Positions 36,903 to 45,505 of a DNA stretch of 64,000 nt are shown here, piece after piece (within the stretch, counting starts at the first letter, position 1; each line of letters starts with the position of its first letter). Origin of the DNA: Myxococcus sp. CA023 (GTDB lineage: Bacteria; Myxococcota; Myxococcia; Myxococcales; Myxococcaceae); NCBI RefSeq assembly GCF_010998615.1, contig NZ_JAAEAH010000008.1, positions 99,798 through 163,797 of the forward strand, written 5' to 3'. The notes below the pieces were generated by a model. It saw nothing but the letters and a program-made list of their open reading frames with translations. It was not told the origin of the DNA and made no database searches. A program made the translations under genes and the position numbers.

Positions 36903-36933
36903 TCCACACCGCGCAAGCCGCGCGGTTCATGCG

Positions 36934-36970
36934 GAAGGCCCCCTGGCGACAGGCGGGCCTTCTTGCTTTT
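36934..36970 (+). terminator. Rho-independent terminator after the small lipoprotein gene
   Basis: Stem GAAGGCCC (36934-36941) / GGGCCTTC (36955-36962) followed by TTGCTTTT. It lies 32 bp after the stop codon. Confidence 0.75.
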
Positions 36971-36980
36971 GTGCCCTCCC

Positions 36981-37784
36981 ATGCGTGAACGCCTCCTCCT
37001 GTTGTGTGCCCTGACGGCCCTCACCGGCTGCCCCAAGAAGGGCGGCGATGACGCGGCCACGCTGCTGCCCGAAGTCAAAGCCGGGCTCGCCGCCCGCGAA
37101 GCGAAGCTGAAGAGCTACCGCATCGCCGGCACCGTGCAGGACGCGGGGCTGGAGCCGGTGACGTTCAGCTTCGAATACCGCGCGCCGCAGCGCCTGCGTG
37201 GCACGCTGGGCCCGCCCGCCTCGCGCACCTTCGCGTGGGACGGCAAGCACTTCTTCCAGCAACTCGACGGTGAGAAGCGCTTCAGCACCTTCACCTCGGA
37301 GCTGCCACCCGCGAAGCTCGCCGGCTTCCTGTCGGAGACGTTCCACCCCTTCATGCCAGAAGGCTTCCGGACGCCGCTCTTGCTGAGCCACGCGACGGTC
37401 CGCCGCGCCACGCACCCGCTGGCGCCGCAGGCGGTGGAGCTGGTGCAGAAGCTGGACGGTGACGCCGCGGGACTGGAGATGGTCTACGTGCTGCGCTGGC
37501 CCCAGCTGGACTTCCTGGGCCGGCGCACCGTCTCACCGGACGGCGCCGCGGCCGAGGAGCGCGTGGAGGAGGAGCACTGCGACGCGGCCTTGTCGCTGTG
37601 CGTGCCCAAGCGCCTTGGCCGGTGGCAGGGAGGCAAGCGCGTAGGCGAGACGGTGCTCACGCGCGTGGAGCTGAACGCGGCCCTGCCCAACGACGGCTTC
37701 ACCCTCACCGCCCCCGAAGGCTACGACGTACAGACGCGGACACTGGTGGAGTCCACCCCCGCCACCCAGCCCACGGACGGTTGA
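36981..37784 (+). CDS. Outer-membrane lipoprotein, LolA/LolB-like fold
   Basis: A 267-residue lipoprotein with lipobox LTGC (Cys ~17) followed by KKGG. The first half has the pattern of LolA/LolB-type barrels: VKAGLAAREAKLKSYRIAGTVQD, then VTFSFEYRAPQRLRGTL, AWDGKHFFQQLDGE. The second half contains a Cys pair (EEHCDAALSLCVPKRL). The function is unknown; such proteins handle lipids or act as envelope scaffolds. It starts 11 bp after the preceding terminator and is followed by a HAD gene 46 bp on. Confidence 0.72.
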   Translation: MRERLLLLCALTALTGCPKKGGDDAATLLPEVKAGLAAREAKLKSYRIAGTVQDAGLEPVTFSFEYRAPQRLRGTLGPPASRTFAWDGKHFFQQLDGEKRFSTFTSELPPAKLAGFLSETFHPFMPEGFRTPLLLSHATVRRATHPLAPQAVELVQKLDGDAAGLEMVYVLRWPQLDFLGRRTVSPDGAAAEERVEEEHCDAALSLCVPKRLGRWQGGKRVGETVLTRVELNAALPNDGFTLTAPEGYDVQTRTLVESTPATQPTDG

Positions 37785-37830
37785 CCGCCACCCTCGGCAT
37801 CCCCACCTTCGGGGCCGAGGGACAAGGCAC

Positions 37831-38547
37831 ATGGTGGAAAACGTCATCTTCGACGTGGATGGAACCCTGGTGGATTCGGTGGACGAGCACGCCGAGGCAT
37901 GGCGGCGCGCCTTCCTTCACTTCGGCCGGGACATCCCGTTCGCGCACGTGCGCAGCCAGATTGGCAAGGGCGCCGACCAGATCATCCCCGTCTTCTTCAA
38001 CGACGAGGAAGTGGAGCGCTTCGGCAAGGAGCTGGACGAATACCGCGGCAAGCTGTTCCTGGACGAGTTCCTGCCCAAGGTGCGTCCCTTCCCCCGGGTA
38101 CGGGAGCTCTTCCAGCGGCTGCGCGCGGGCGGCATCCGCATCGTGCTGGCCTCCAGCGCGAAAGAGCAGGAGCTGAAGCACTACGTGAAGCTGTGCGGCA
38201 TCGAAGGCCTGTTCGAGACGAAGACGAGCGCGGACGAGGTGGCCAAGAGCAAGCCCCACCCGGACATCTTCGAGGCCGCCCTGGCGAGGCTGGGCAAGCC
38301 TTCTCCGGACGTGACGGTCGTCGTGGGCGACACGCCCTATGACGCGCTCGCCGCCAACAAGTTGAGCCTGCCCACCGTGGGCGTGCTCGCGGGCGGCTTT
38401 CCTCCGGATGACCTGCGCGCCGCGGGCTGCCGCACGCTGGTGAAGGACCCGGCGGCGCTGCTCGCGCGCTACGAGGCGTCCCGGCGCGAATGGCCCTGGA
38501 ACGAGTCCGACACCAGCCAGGTGGCCAAGGACGACGAGCGGCGCTGA
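37831..38547 (+). CDS. HAD-superfamily phosphatase (phosphoglycolate phosphatase-like)
   Basis: A 238-residue HAD hydrolase with a helical cap of subclass I. Motif I is FDVDGTLVDS (nucleophile Asp8, acid Asp10), motif II is VLASSA, motif III Lys is in KSKPHPDIF, and motif IV is VGDTPYDALAA. It should remove phosphate from a small phosphorylated metabolite. The substrate is not set by sequence; phosphoglycolate or a sugar phosphate is likely. The start at 37831 is only a few residues before motif I. Confidence 0.88.
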   Translation: MVENVIFDVDGTLVDSVDEHAEAWRRAFLHFGRDIPFAHVRSQIGKGADQIIPVFFNDEEVERFGKELDEYRGKLFLDEFLPKVRPFPRVRELFQRLRAGGIRIVLASSAKEQELKHYVKLCGIEGLFETKTSADEVAKSKPHPDIFEAALARLGKPSPDVTVVVGDTPYDALAANKLSLPTVGVLAGGFPPDDLRAAGCRTLVKDPAALLARYEASRREWPWNESDTSQVAKDDERR

Positions 38548-38562
38548 AGCCGCGCCCCCGCC

Positions 38563-38593
38563 CTTCCCCACCCCCACGAGAGGGATGGGGAAG
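38563..38593. terminator. Bidirectional hairpin between convergent genes
   Basis: Perfect 8-bp stem CTTCCCCA / TGGGGAAG with a 15-nt loop, placed between the HAD gene and the leftward basic-protein gene; flanking GCCGC/GCGGC could extend it. Confidence 0.5.
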
Positions 38594-38603
38594 CGGCGGC
38601 GTG

Positions 38604-39074
38604 CTAGGTGCGGCTGCGCGAGCCGCGGCTGCTGGTTCCGCGACGCGTACCGCTCCGGGACTTGGAAGCAGGCCGCTTCGCGGTGGTGATGCGACGGGCG
38701 GTGACGCGACGGGCCGCGGTGCCCCGGGCGGCGGTGGACTTGGAACCCGAACGCGTGGCTCGAACAGCAGGCTTGCGCGTGCGGCCGGTGGCGGCGCGGC
38801 GACGGGTGCCGGCGCGCTTCGCGGCGGTGGCCTTGCCTCCCTTGCGGCCCGCCTTGCGCGCGTTCTTCCGCGCCAGGGGACGGCTGCGCGCGAGCTTGGC
38901 CTTGCTGCCCGAGCCGCCCTTCTTCATCCCGCCGCCCGTGAGCTTGTTCACGGTAGCCCAGGCCCGGGACTCGGCCGTCTCGTCGGAGACGCCGCGCTTC
39001 TCGTAGCCCTCTTCGATGTGCTCGGCCATCCGCTTCTGCTTCGCCGTGTACTTCGCCTTGCTTCCTCGTGCCAT
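38604..39074 (-). CDS. Small protein with histone H1-like basic tail
   Basis: A 156-residue very basic protein. Residues 1-50 form a compact module (YTAKQKRMAEHIEEGYEKRGVSDETAESRAWATVNK) seen in many small bacterial proteins often labelled plasmid stabilisation protein. The next ~105 residues are Lys/Arg/Ala/Ser/Thr-rich, without hydrophobic residues, like histone H1 or AlgP-type tails. It probably binds DNA or RNA non-specifically. The start at 39074 is set by the N-terminal module; the open frame upstream has no similarity. It is the second protein with such a tail in the window (compare the difB-position gene). Confidence 0.75.
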   Translation of the reverse strand: MARGSKAKYTAKQKRMAEHIEEGYEKRGVSDETAESRAWATVNKLTGGGMKKGGSGSKAKLARSRPLARKNARKAGRKGGKATAAKRAGTRRRAATGRTRKPAVRATRSGSKSTAARGTAARRVTARRITTAKRPASKSRSGTRRGTSSRGSRSRT

Positions 39075-39196
39075 GCGACTTGCTCTCCAGGCCTGACTGA
39101 CACCTGCATGGGGCCAGCTCCAGCGCAGAGGTGGGCAGTCACCCACCCATCCGGAAGCGCGCAGCCGGATGGACTTGTTCACCCGGCAACGCACGC

Positions 39197-40318
39197 ATGC
39201 ACGCCCACGTGGCACCCGACATCGGGAATGCACCGGAGCACGGGGCGACTCGCGGCGAGGATGCGCGCACGACACCACCTCGCGTCCCGCTGGCCGGACG
39301 GGCTCTGCGTGCACAGATTGGCGGGCGATACGAAAGAGGAGGCACCCTGGAACCCGCCCTCATCAAGCCCCCGTGCAGGCCCGTCCTGGATGACGGCCCC
39401 GCCGTGTTGGTGGTGAACACGCGCTCGCGTTCAGGGCGTGAGGCCTTCGAGACCGCCAGGGATACGCTCGTGGCGCGGGGCGTCTCCATCGTCGAATGCC
39501 ACGCGCTGTCCCGAGCGGATCGGCTGGACGCGGTGGTGGAGCGGATGGTGGCACGGGGCACCCGCCGCCTCATCGTGGGAGGAGGCGACGGCACCCTGAG
39601 CCGCGCGGTGGTCCGGCTGCTGGGCCGCGACGTGACGCTGGGCGTCCTCCCGCTGGGCACTGGCAACGACTTCGCGCGCTCGCTGGGAATCCCGCCCGAC
39701 ATCGAGGCCGCCTGTGACGTCATCGCCCAGGGCTACACGGCCCGCGTGGACGTGGGCCTGGCCAATGGGCGCCCCTTCCTCAACGCGGCCAGCCTGGGAC
39801 TGGCCACCGGCATCGCCAAGCGGCTGACGAAGCGGCTGAAGCAGCGCGCGGGCAAGCTGGCCTACCCCGTGGCGGCCGCGGCGGAGATGAAGGACCTGCG
39901 CCCCTTCCACATCCGGCTGAAGGCGGATGACCAGGAGCTGGCGCTGGACGTGCTGCAGCTGGTGGTGGGCAACGGCCTCTACCACGGCGCCGGAAACATG
40001 GTGGCGCCCGATGCCCGGCTGGATGACCGGCGGCTGGACATCTACGCCATCGCCGCGCCCTCCGCCGCGTCGGGGCACGAAGGCACCGGCATGGGCCAGC
40101 TCCGGGACATCGCCACGTTGATGCGGGTGGCCCTGTCCCTGCGCTCGGGCGAACACGTGGAGCACCCCGCCGTCACCGCCCTGCGCGCCGCGCGGCTCTA
40201 CGTGGAGGCCGACCCCGTCCAGGAGGTGAACGCGGACGGCGAGCTCGTGGGCAAGACACCCATGCGCTTCGAGGTGGCCCCCGCGGCCCTGCGCGTCTAC
40301 GCGCCCGCGCCCTCCTGA
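39197..40318 (+). CDS. Diacylglycerol kinase family lipid kinase (YegS/DagK-like)
   Basis: A lipid kinase catalytic domain of ~300 residues: VLVVNTRSRSG at the start, RLIVGGGDGTLSRAV as nucleotide site, GVLPLGTGNDFARSLGIP, and GNGLYHGAGNMVAPDA with RLDIYAI in the C-terminal lobe. It phosphorylates diacylglycerol or a similar lipid in the membrane. The start is unclear. ATG 39197 adds ~70 unconserved residues. A strong AGAGGAGG (39335-39342) sits just before a CTG at 39347, which would give a protein of the usual size, but CTG is a rare start. Other in-frame GTG codons lie upstream (39131) and inside the domain. Confidence 0.78.
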   Translation: MHAHVAPDIGNAPEHGATRGEDARTTPPRVPLAGRALRAQIGGRYERGGTLEPALIKPPCRPVLDDGPAVLVVNTRSRSGREAFETARDTLVARGVSIVECHALSRADRLDAVVERMVARGTRRLIVGGGDGTLSRAVVRLLGRDVTLGVLPLGTGNDFARSLGIPPDIEAACDVIAQGYTARVDVGLANGRPFLNAASLGLATGIAKRLTKRLKQRAGKLAYPVAAAAEMKDLRPFHIRLKADDQELALDVLQLVVGNGLYHGAGNMVAPDARLDDRRLDIYAIAAPSAASGHEGTGMGQLRDIATLMRVALSLRSGEHVEHPAVTALRAARLYVEADPVQEVNADGELVGKTPMRFEVAPAALRVYAPAPS

Positions 40319-40397
40319 AGTTTCGGTTCACTGCGAGGCTGGCCTACACTGTGGGCAGCCGCGACGGCGACGGCCGGACGCGGGGGAGGCCGAGCCC

Positions 40398-43247
40398 GTG
40401 CGCCATCGAACCCCCTTCTTGATTGCCTTGTGCCTGGCCATCGCGGCGGTGCTGCTGCTGTGGTTCCGCATGCCCGTCCCCGCGGCCCCCGCCGGCGCGC
40501 GCCCGGAGCCCGCGGCGTTGACCGCGCCAGCGCCCGTCACCAGCGGCGCCCCGTCCCGCGCCAGCACGCCGCCCACCCCGCCGCTGGAGACCGCCCCCGA
40601 CGCCGAGCTGGGCGCCTTCGTGGTGCGCGTGGTGGACGCCCAGGGGCCCGTGACGGGCGCGCGCGTGCGGGCCTACCTGCGGGTGGGCGCGGACGGCACC
40701 GGGGCCACGCCGTGGCGCCGCGCGGGCGAGGGCACCACGGCGGACGGCGGCGTGCTCCGCCTGCCCGCGGCGCCCGGCGACTACCTGCTGTCCGCGCATG
40801 CCCCGGGCCACGGCCCCGTGCGGCTAGAGGCCACGCGTCCGCTCGGCGAGGCGGAGACGGCCGTCGAGCTGCGCCTGCCCGACGGCGTGACGCTGAGTGG
40901 GCGCACCGTGGCGGAAGGGCGCGAGGAGCCGGTGCCGCTCGCCGCACTGACGCTGCGGCCCTACCCCGGGACGCCCACGGCCTGGGCGGCCCCCACCGGC
41001 TTGCCGGAAGAAGCGGCGGAGACGACGAGTGATGCCCAGGGCCGCTTCGCCTTCACGCAGTTGGCACCCGGACGCTACGAGCTCACCGCCGAGGCGCCGG
41101 GCTTCAGCCGCCGCACCTTACGCCTGCTCCAGGTGCCGCAGGCCGGTGAAGTCGTCGTGGGGCTCTGGGGCGCGAGCACCCTGGAGGGCTTCGTCGTCGA
41201 CGCGAAGGGTCAGCCCGTCGCGGACGCGGAGGTGGTGGCGGCGGGAGGCACCGCGCCGGTGCGCGTCACCACCGGGGAAGGCGGCGGATTCGCGCTGGAG
41301 GTCAACGCAGGGACGTGGGTCGTGTCCGCGCGCCGCGGGGACCAGCTGGGTCGCGTGCCGGGGCCGCTGTCCGTCGCGCCGGGCGAGACGCTGCGGGGGC
41401 TCGTGGTGACGCTGGGCGCGGCCAGTGGCCTGACGGGCACGGTGTCCTCGGTGGAGGGCGCGCCGGAGCGCGGGGCCATCCTGGTGGCGTCTCCCGCGGG
41501 CGGCCAGGGCGAGCTGGGCCGGGCGGCGTCCGAGGACGATGGCGGGTGGCGGATGGACGTCCCTCCCGGCGAGTACGACGTGACGGTGCGCGCGGCGGGA
41601 ATGACGGGCCGCGTGTTCGAAGCCGTGGTGGTGAACCCGGGCGGCCACACGCCCCTGGACGTGCGGCTGGAGCCCGCGACGGCGGCGCTGGAAGGCCTGG
41701 TGGTGGACGCGGAGGGACGGCCGCTGGGAGGCGCGCAGGTGCGCGCCGAACCGGCGTCCTTCTCTGGCGTGGCGCACACGGCGCTCACCGACGCCGAGGG
41801 CGCCTGGAAGCTGGAGGGGATGGAGGCGGGGCCCACGTCCGTGCGCGCGCGGCGCGAGGGCTCGCAGCGGTGGACGTCCCGCATGGAGACGCTGAAGGCG
41901 GGAGTCATCACCCGCGTGGACTTCACCCTGGCGGACTCCGGCTCCGTGTGGGGACAGGTGATGCGCGCGTCGGGCGGGCCACTGACCGAGCCCACGCTGG
42001 TCCACGCCGTGCCTCGGGGCGGCTCGGGCACGGCCTCCACGGAGACGGATGCGCAGGGCCAGTTCCAGCTGGAATTGCCCGCGGGCGTCTACCAACTGGT
42101 CGCGCTGCTCCACCAGACGCCCGCCATCTACTTCCACATGGAGAGCGACCCGTTCGTGACGGTGCCGTCGGGCGGCGCAGTGCGGCAGGACCTGCTGTTG
42201 AAGGAGGACTCCGTGTTGTCCGGCGTCGTGCTGGAGCCCTCCGGGGTGCCCAGCCCGCTGGCCATCGTGGCCGCCATCCAGGGCGGGGACTTCCCCATGA
42301 CGCGCAAGGAGCGCGCGGACGAGGCGGGCCAGTTCGCCATGCCGCCGCGCCCCCAGGGCGCCCAGCCCCTGGAGCTGGTGGCCCACAACGCGGGGCGCGT
42401 GGGGCGGCTGCCCGCCGCGCATGAGGACCAGGCGCCGCTCACGGTGCGGCTGGAGCCCGCGGCCACCCTGCGCGGGCGCGTGGTGGCGGGCAGCGGCGCG
42501 GCGCCGGATGGCTTCATCCTGGAGCTGCTCGAGGCCAACGGTGAGGCCCTGCCCTGGGCCGGCGCCTGGCCCACCACGCGGCGCTTCGCTGGCAGCACCT
42601 TCTTGCTTCCAGACGCGCCCGCCCAGGCGCTGAAGGTGACGGTGCGCACCGAGGACGGCCGCACGGGCGAAGCCCAGGTGACGCTGCGGCCCGGGGGCAC
42701 CTCGGACGTGGAGGTGCCGCTCACCGGCGGCGTGGCGTCCATCTCCGGGCGCGCGGTGTGGAGCCGAGGGGGCGGCCCTGCGCCAGGGGTGGCCGCGTTC
42801 CTCGACAAGGCCGTGGGCGGGCGCTCGGATGCCGTCACCGGGCAGGACGGACGCTTCCGCCTGAGCGACGTGCGCCCGGGCATCCACACCGTGCGGCTGC
42901 TGCCGCCGGAGGGCCGCGTGGAGACGCGCACCGTGAAGGTGGCGGAGGCGGAGGCCACCGACGTGGGGGACGTCACGATGTCCCCGCGCCGGGCCACGCC
43001 GGGCACGCTGGGCGCGGGCTTCAGTGAGGACCGGGGCCACGTCGCCTTCGCGTGGCTGACGCCGGACGGGCCCGCGGCGCGCGCGGGCGTCAACGTGGGG
43101 GACCGACTGGTAGCGGTGGATGGCCAGGTGGTGCGCGACAGCACGGAGGCGGAGTCCCGCACCCGGGGTGCGCCCGGCACGCCCGTGCGGCTCCACGTCC
43201 GGCGCGCGAATGGTGAGCAGGAGGTGCTCGTCACCCGCGCGGAGTGA
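40398..43247 (+). CDS. Large envelope protein: carboxypeptidase-regulatory-like repeats and C-terminal PDZ domain
   Basis: A 949-residue protein from GTG 40398. One N-terminal membrane helix (FLIALCLAIAAVLLLWF) anchors it, followed by a Pro/Ala linker. From ~residue 70 to ~850 there are roughly eight beta-sandwich modules of the carboxypeptidase-regulatory-like type, marked by repeats of G-x-V-x-D-A-x-G-x-P-x-x-x-A and D-x-x-G-x-F-x-L (for example VVDAKGQPVADAEVVA, VVDAEGRPLGGAQVRA). The last ~80 residues are a PDZ domain (VAFAWLTPDGPAARAGVNVGDRLVAVDG). It probably projects into the periplasm as a scaffold or binding protein; no enzyme domain is present. Confidence 0.83.
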   Translation: MRHRTPFLIALCLAIAAVLLLWFRMPVPAAPAGARPEPAALTAPAPVTSGAPSRASTPPTPPLETAPDAELGAFVVRVVDAQGPVTGARVRAYLRVGADGTGATPWRRAGEGTTADGGVLRLPAAPGDYLLSAHAPGHGPVRLEATRPLGEAETAVELRLPDGVTLSGRTVAEGREEPVPLAALTLRPYPGTPTAWAAPTGLPEEAAETTSDAQGRFAFTQLAPGRYELTAEAPGFSRRTLRLLQVPQAGEVVVGLWGASTLEGFVVDAKGQPVADAEVVAAGGTAPVRVTTGEGGGFALEVNAGTWVVSARRGDQLGRVPGPLSVAPGETLRGLVVTLGAASGLTGTVSSVEGAPERGAILVASPAGGQGELGRAASEDDGGWRMDVPPGEYDVTVRAAGMTGRVFEAVVVNPGGHTPLDVRLEPATAALEGLVVDAEGRPLGGAQVRAEPASFSGVAHTALTDAEGAWKLEGMEAGPTSVRARREGSQRWTSRMETLKAGVITRVDFTLADSGSVWGQVMRASGGPLTEPTLVHAVPRGGSGTASTETDAQGQFQLELPAGVYQLVALLHQTPAIYFHMESDPFVTVPSGGAVRQDLLLKEDSVLSGVVLEPSGVPSPLAIVAAIQGGDFPMTRKERADEAGQFAMPPRPQGAQPLELVAHNAGRVGRLPAAHEDQAPLTVRLEPAATLRGRVVAGSGAAPDGFILELLEANGEALPWAGAWPTTRRFAGSTFLLPDAPAQALKVTVRTEDGRTGEAQVTLRPGGTSDVEVPLTGGVASISGRAVWSRGGGPAPGVAAFLDKAVGGRSDAVTGQDGRFRLSDVRPGIHTVRLLPPEGRVETRTVKVAEAEATDVGDVTMSPRRATPGTLGAGFSEDRGHVAFAWLTPDGPAARAGVNVGDRLVAVDGQVVRDSTEAESRTRGAPGTPVRLHVRRANGEQEVLVTRAE

Positions 43248-43253
43248 GGCCCG

Positions 43254-44285
43254 CTACACCCGCTCCAGCACGCGCGACAGCACCTGCGCGGTGAAGTTCA
43301 CCAGTGGAATCACGCGCCGGTAGTCCATGCGCGTGGGGCCGATGACGCCCACCGTGCCCAGCACCTGCTCCTGGTTTCCATAGGGGCTGGCGATGACGGT
43401 GACGTCGCCGGCCGCGGAGAAGTCGCTCTCCGCGCCAATGAAAATCTGCATCTCGTTGGCCACCTGCACCCGGTCCAGCAGCGACAGCAGCTTGTGCTTC
43501 TCGTCCAGGGCCCTGAAGAGCGCGCGCATGCGCTCCACGTCCGCGAACTCCGGCTGCTCAAAGAAGGAACCCGTGCCCTGGATGAGCACCCGCTCCGTGG
43601 ACGCCAGGTCCGTGGCCGCCGCGCCCAGCTTCAGCGCCTTGGCCGTCAGCGCGTTGTAGAGCGCCTGCTCCTGGTCCATCTCCGCGCGGATGCGCTCGCG
43701 CGCCGACTCCAGCGGCACCTCCCGCAGCAACTCCGACAGGTAGTTGCTCGCCTTGAGCAGCTCGTCGGAGGTGATGGGGAACTCCACGGTGATCGCCTTG
43801 TTGTGCACCTGGCCGCTCTGCCCCACCAGGATGGCGAGCACCCGGTCCTCGCGCAGCCGGACGAACTCGATGCGCCGGAACACCGCCGACTCCGGCCGCG
43901 GCGCCACCACCACGCCCGCGTGACGCGTCAGCGAATGGAGGATGCGGCTGGCCTCGCCCAGCATCTCCGCCAGGTCGGCCTCGTGCGCGAGCCCCGCGTG
44001 GATGAACTCCCTGTCCCGGGGCGTCGGGTCCTTCAGCTTCACCAGCGTGTCCACGTAGAAGCGGTAGCCCTGGTCGGTGGGAACACGCCCGGCGGAGGTG
44101 TGGGGCTTCTCCAGGAAGCCCAGCTCCTCCAGGTCCGCCAGCACGTTGCGCATGGTGGCGGAGGACACCTCGAACCCCGACCTGCGGGTGAGCTGCTGAC
44201 TGCCTACCGGCCCGCCCGTGGAGATGTACTCCTGGACGACCGCCCGGAGGACTTCCTTCTCACGTTCACCCAGCTCTTCGGACAT
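43254..44285 (-). CDS. hrcA: HrcA heat-shock transcriptional repressor
   Basis: A 343-residue HrcA. The N-terminal winged helix (VLRAVVQEYISTGGPVGSQQL, SSATMRNVLADLEELGFLEKPHTSAGRVPTDQGYRFYVD) is diagnostic. The GAF-like middle and the C-terminal VIGPTRMDYRRVIPLV are also present. HrcA binds CIRCE operators and represses groE/dnaK class genes. I see no CIRCE element (TTAGCACTC...GAGTGCTAA) upstream of it and no grpE, dnaK or dnaJ beside it, so in this genome the gene stands apart from its usual operon. Confidence 0.94.
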   Translation of the reverse strand: MSEELGEREKEVLRAVVQEYISTGGPVGSQQLTRRSGFEVSSATMRNVLADLEELGFLEKPHTSAGRVPTDQGYRFYVDTLVKLKDPTPRDREFIHAGLAHEADLAEMLGEASRILHSLTRHAGVVVAPRPESAVFRRIEFVRLREDRVLAILVGQSGQVHNKAITVEFPITSDELLKASNYLSELLREVPLESARERIRAEMDQEQALYNALTAKALKLGAAATDLASTERVLIQGTGSFFEQPEFADVERMRALFRALDEKHKLLSLLDRVQVANEMQIFIGAESDFSAAGDVTVIASPYGNQEQVLGTVGVIGPTRMDYRRVIPLVNFTAQVLSRVLERV

Positions 44286-44518
44286 CCCTGGCGCTCACTC
44301 CGGAGCCACGGTGCGGCGGCACCTCCGCCCTGGCTCCATGGGAAAGTCTAAGGAAGCGGCCCCGGGCATTCAATCCAGGAGCCGCCCTGTCCCTACGGGC
44401 GACCCGGCGCGACATTCCCGACGCCGACATTCCAGCCAGCCGGACGGCCGCCCCGACGCACGAGCGCAGTGCCCGCCACTGTACTGCTCCGAAAAGGGCC
44501 CGGCTGTGAGGTGTGGCA

Positions 44519-45502
44519 ATGCCCACATGGCCGGCGAAATTCGCCAGCGATACAAGCCGCGCCGTGCTCGCCTCGCGTGCCGCGCCGCTCCCCGTTTCAC
44601 AGCCAGCCCCCGTCAGCCTGCCCTCCGGAGACGTCCTTCCCGGTGGCCCCCAGCGCGGGTGGCTCATCGCCAGCCTCCTGTCCCTCTACATTATTTGGGG
44701 CTCCACCTATCTGGCCATCCGGTGGGCGCTGGAAGGCGGCATGCCGCCGTTCCAGATGTCAGGGGTGCGCTTCATGCTCGCCGGCGCCCTGCTCTTCGCG
44801 GTGCTGTGGCTGCGCGGGGCGCCCGTGCCCACGGCCCGTCAGTGGGGCGCCAGCGCGCTGGTGGGCCTGTTGCTGCTGGGCGTGGGCAACGGGGGGCTCG
44901 TCTTCGCGCAGCAGTCGGTGCCGTCGGGCGTGGCCGCGCTGGTGGTGGGCAGCCTTCCCTTGTGGACGGCGCTCTTCGGGGGGCTCTTCGGCCAGTGGCC
45001 CGGGCGCGCGGAGCGCTGGGGACTGGCCGTCGGCTTCGGCGGCATCGTCCTGCTCAACCTGGGCAGTGACATGGGCGGCGGCCTGCTGCCGACGCTGGCG
45101 ATGCTGGTGTCGCCCATGAGCTGGGCGCTGGGCTCGGTGTGGAGCCGCCGGCTGCCCATGCCGCAGGGACTGATGTCCACCGCGGCGCAGATGCTGTGCG
45201 GTGGCGCCGTCATGCTGGTCTTCAGCCTGCTGATTGGGGAACGCCCCACGGCGATGCCCACACCCAAGGCGGTGCTCGCGTTCTTCTACCTCGTCATCTT
45301 CGGCTCGCTGGTGGGATACAGCGCCTATGGCTACCTGCTGCGCAACGCGCGCCCGTCGCTGGCCACCAGCTACGCCTACGTCAACCCGGTGCTGGCGGTG
45401 TTCCTGGGCGGCCTGCTGGCGGGCGAGACGATGACGCCCACGGCCTGGCTGGCCATGGGCGCCATCCTGGGCGCGGTCGTGTTGCTGACGCGCAAGAAGT
45501 GA
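44519..45502 (+). CDS. EamA/DMT-family exporter (YedA-like)
   Basis: A ~327-residue inner-membrane protein with ten membrane helices in two EamA halves. The first half opens with LYIIWGSTYLAIRWALEGGMPPF, very like YedA, and the second ends with YLLRNARPSLATSYAYVNPVLAVFLGGLLAGE. Members export amino acids or related metabolites. A hydrophilic N-terminal extension of ~40 residues precedes the first helix. ATG 44519 has TGAGGTG upstream; a GTG two codons earlier is also possible. It is divergent from hrcA and convergent with the MDR gene, 3 bp apart. Confidence 0.87.
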   Translation: MPTWPAKFASDTSRAVLASRAAPLPVSQPAPVSLPSGDVLPGGPQRGWLIASLLSLYIIWGSTYLAIRWALEGGMPPFQMSGVRFMLAGALLFAVLWLRGAPVPTARQWGASALVGLLLLGVGNGGLVFAQQSVPSGVAALVVGSLPLWTALFGGLFGQWPGRAERWGLAVGFGGIVLLNLGSDMGGGLLPTLAMLVSPMSWALGSVWSRRLPMPQGLMSTAAQMLCGGAVMLVFSLLIGERPTAMPTPKAVLAFFYLVIFGSLVGYSAYGYLLRNARPSLATSYAYVNPVLAVFLGGLLAGETMTPTAWLAMGAILGAVVLLTRKK

Positions 45503-45505
45503 CGC

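Noticed and set aside
44286..44518. CIRCE operator between hrcA and the EamA gene
   Set aside because: No TTAGCACTC/GAGTGCTAA-like inverted repeat is visible in the gap.
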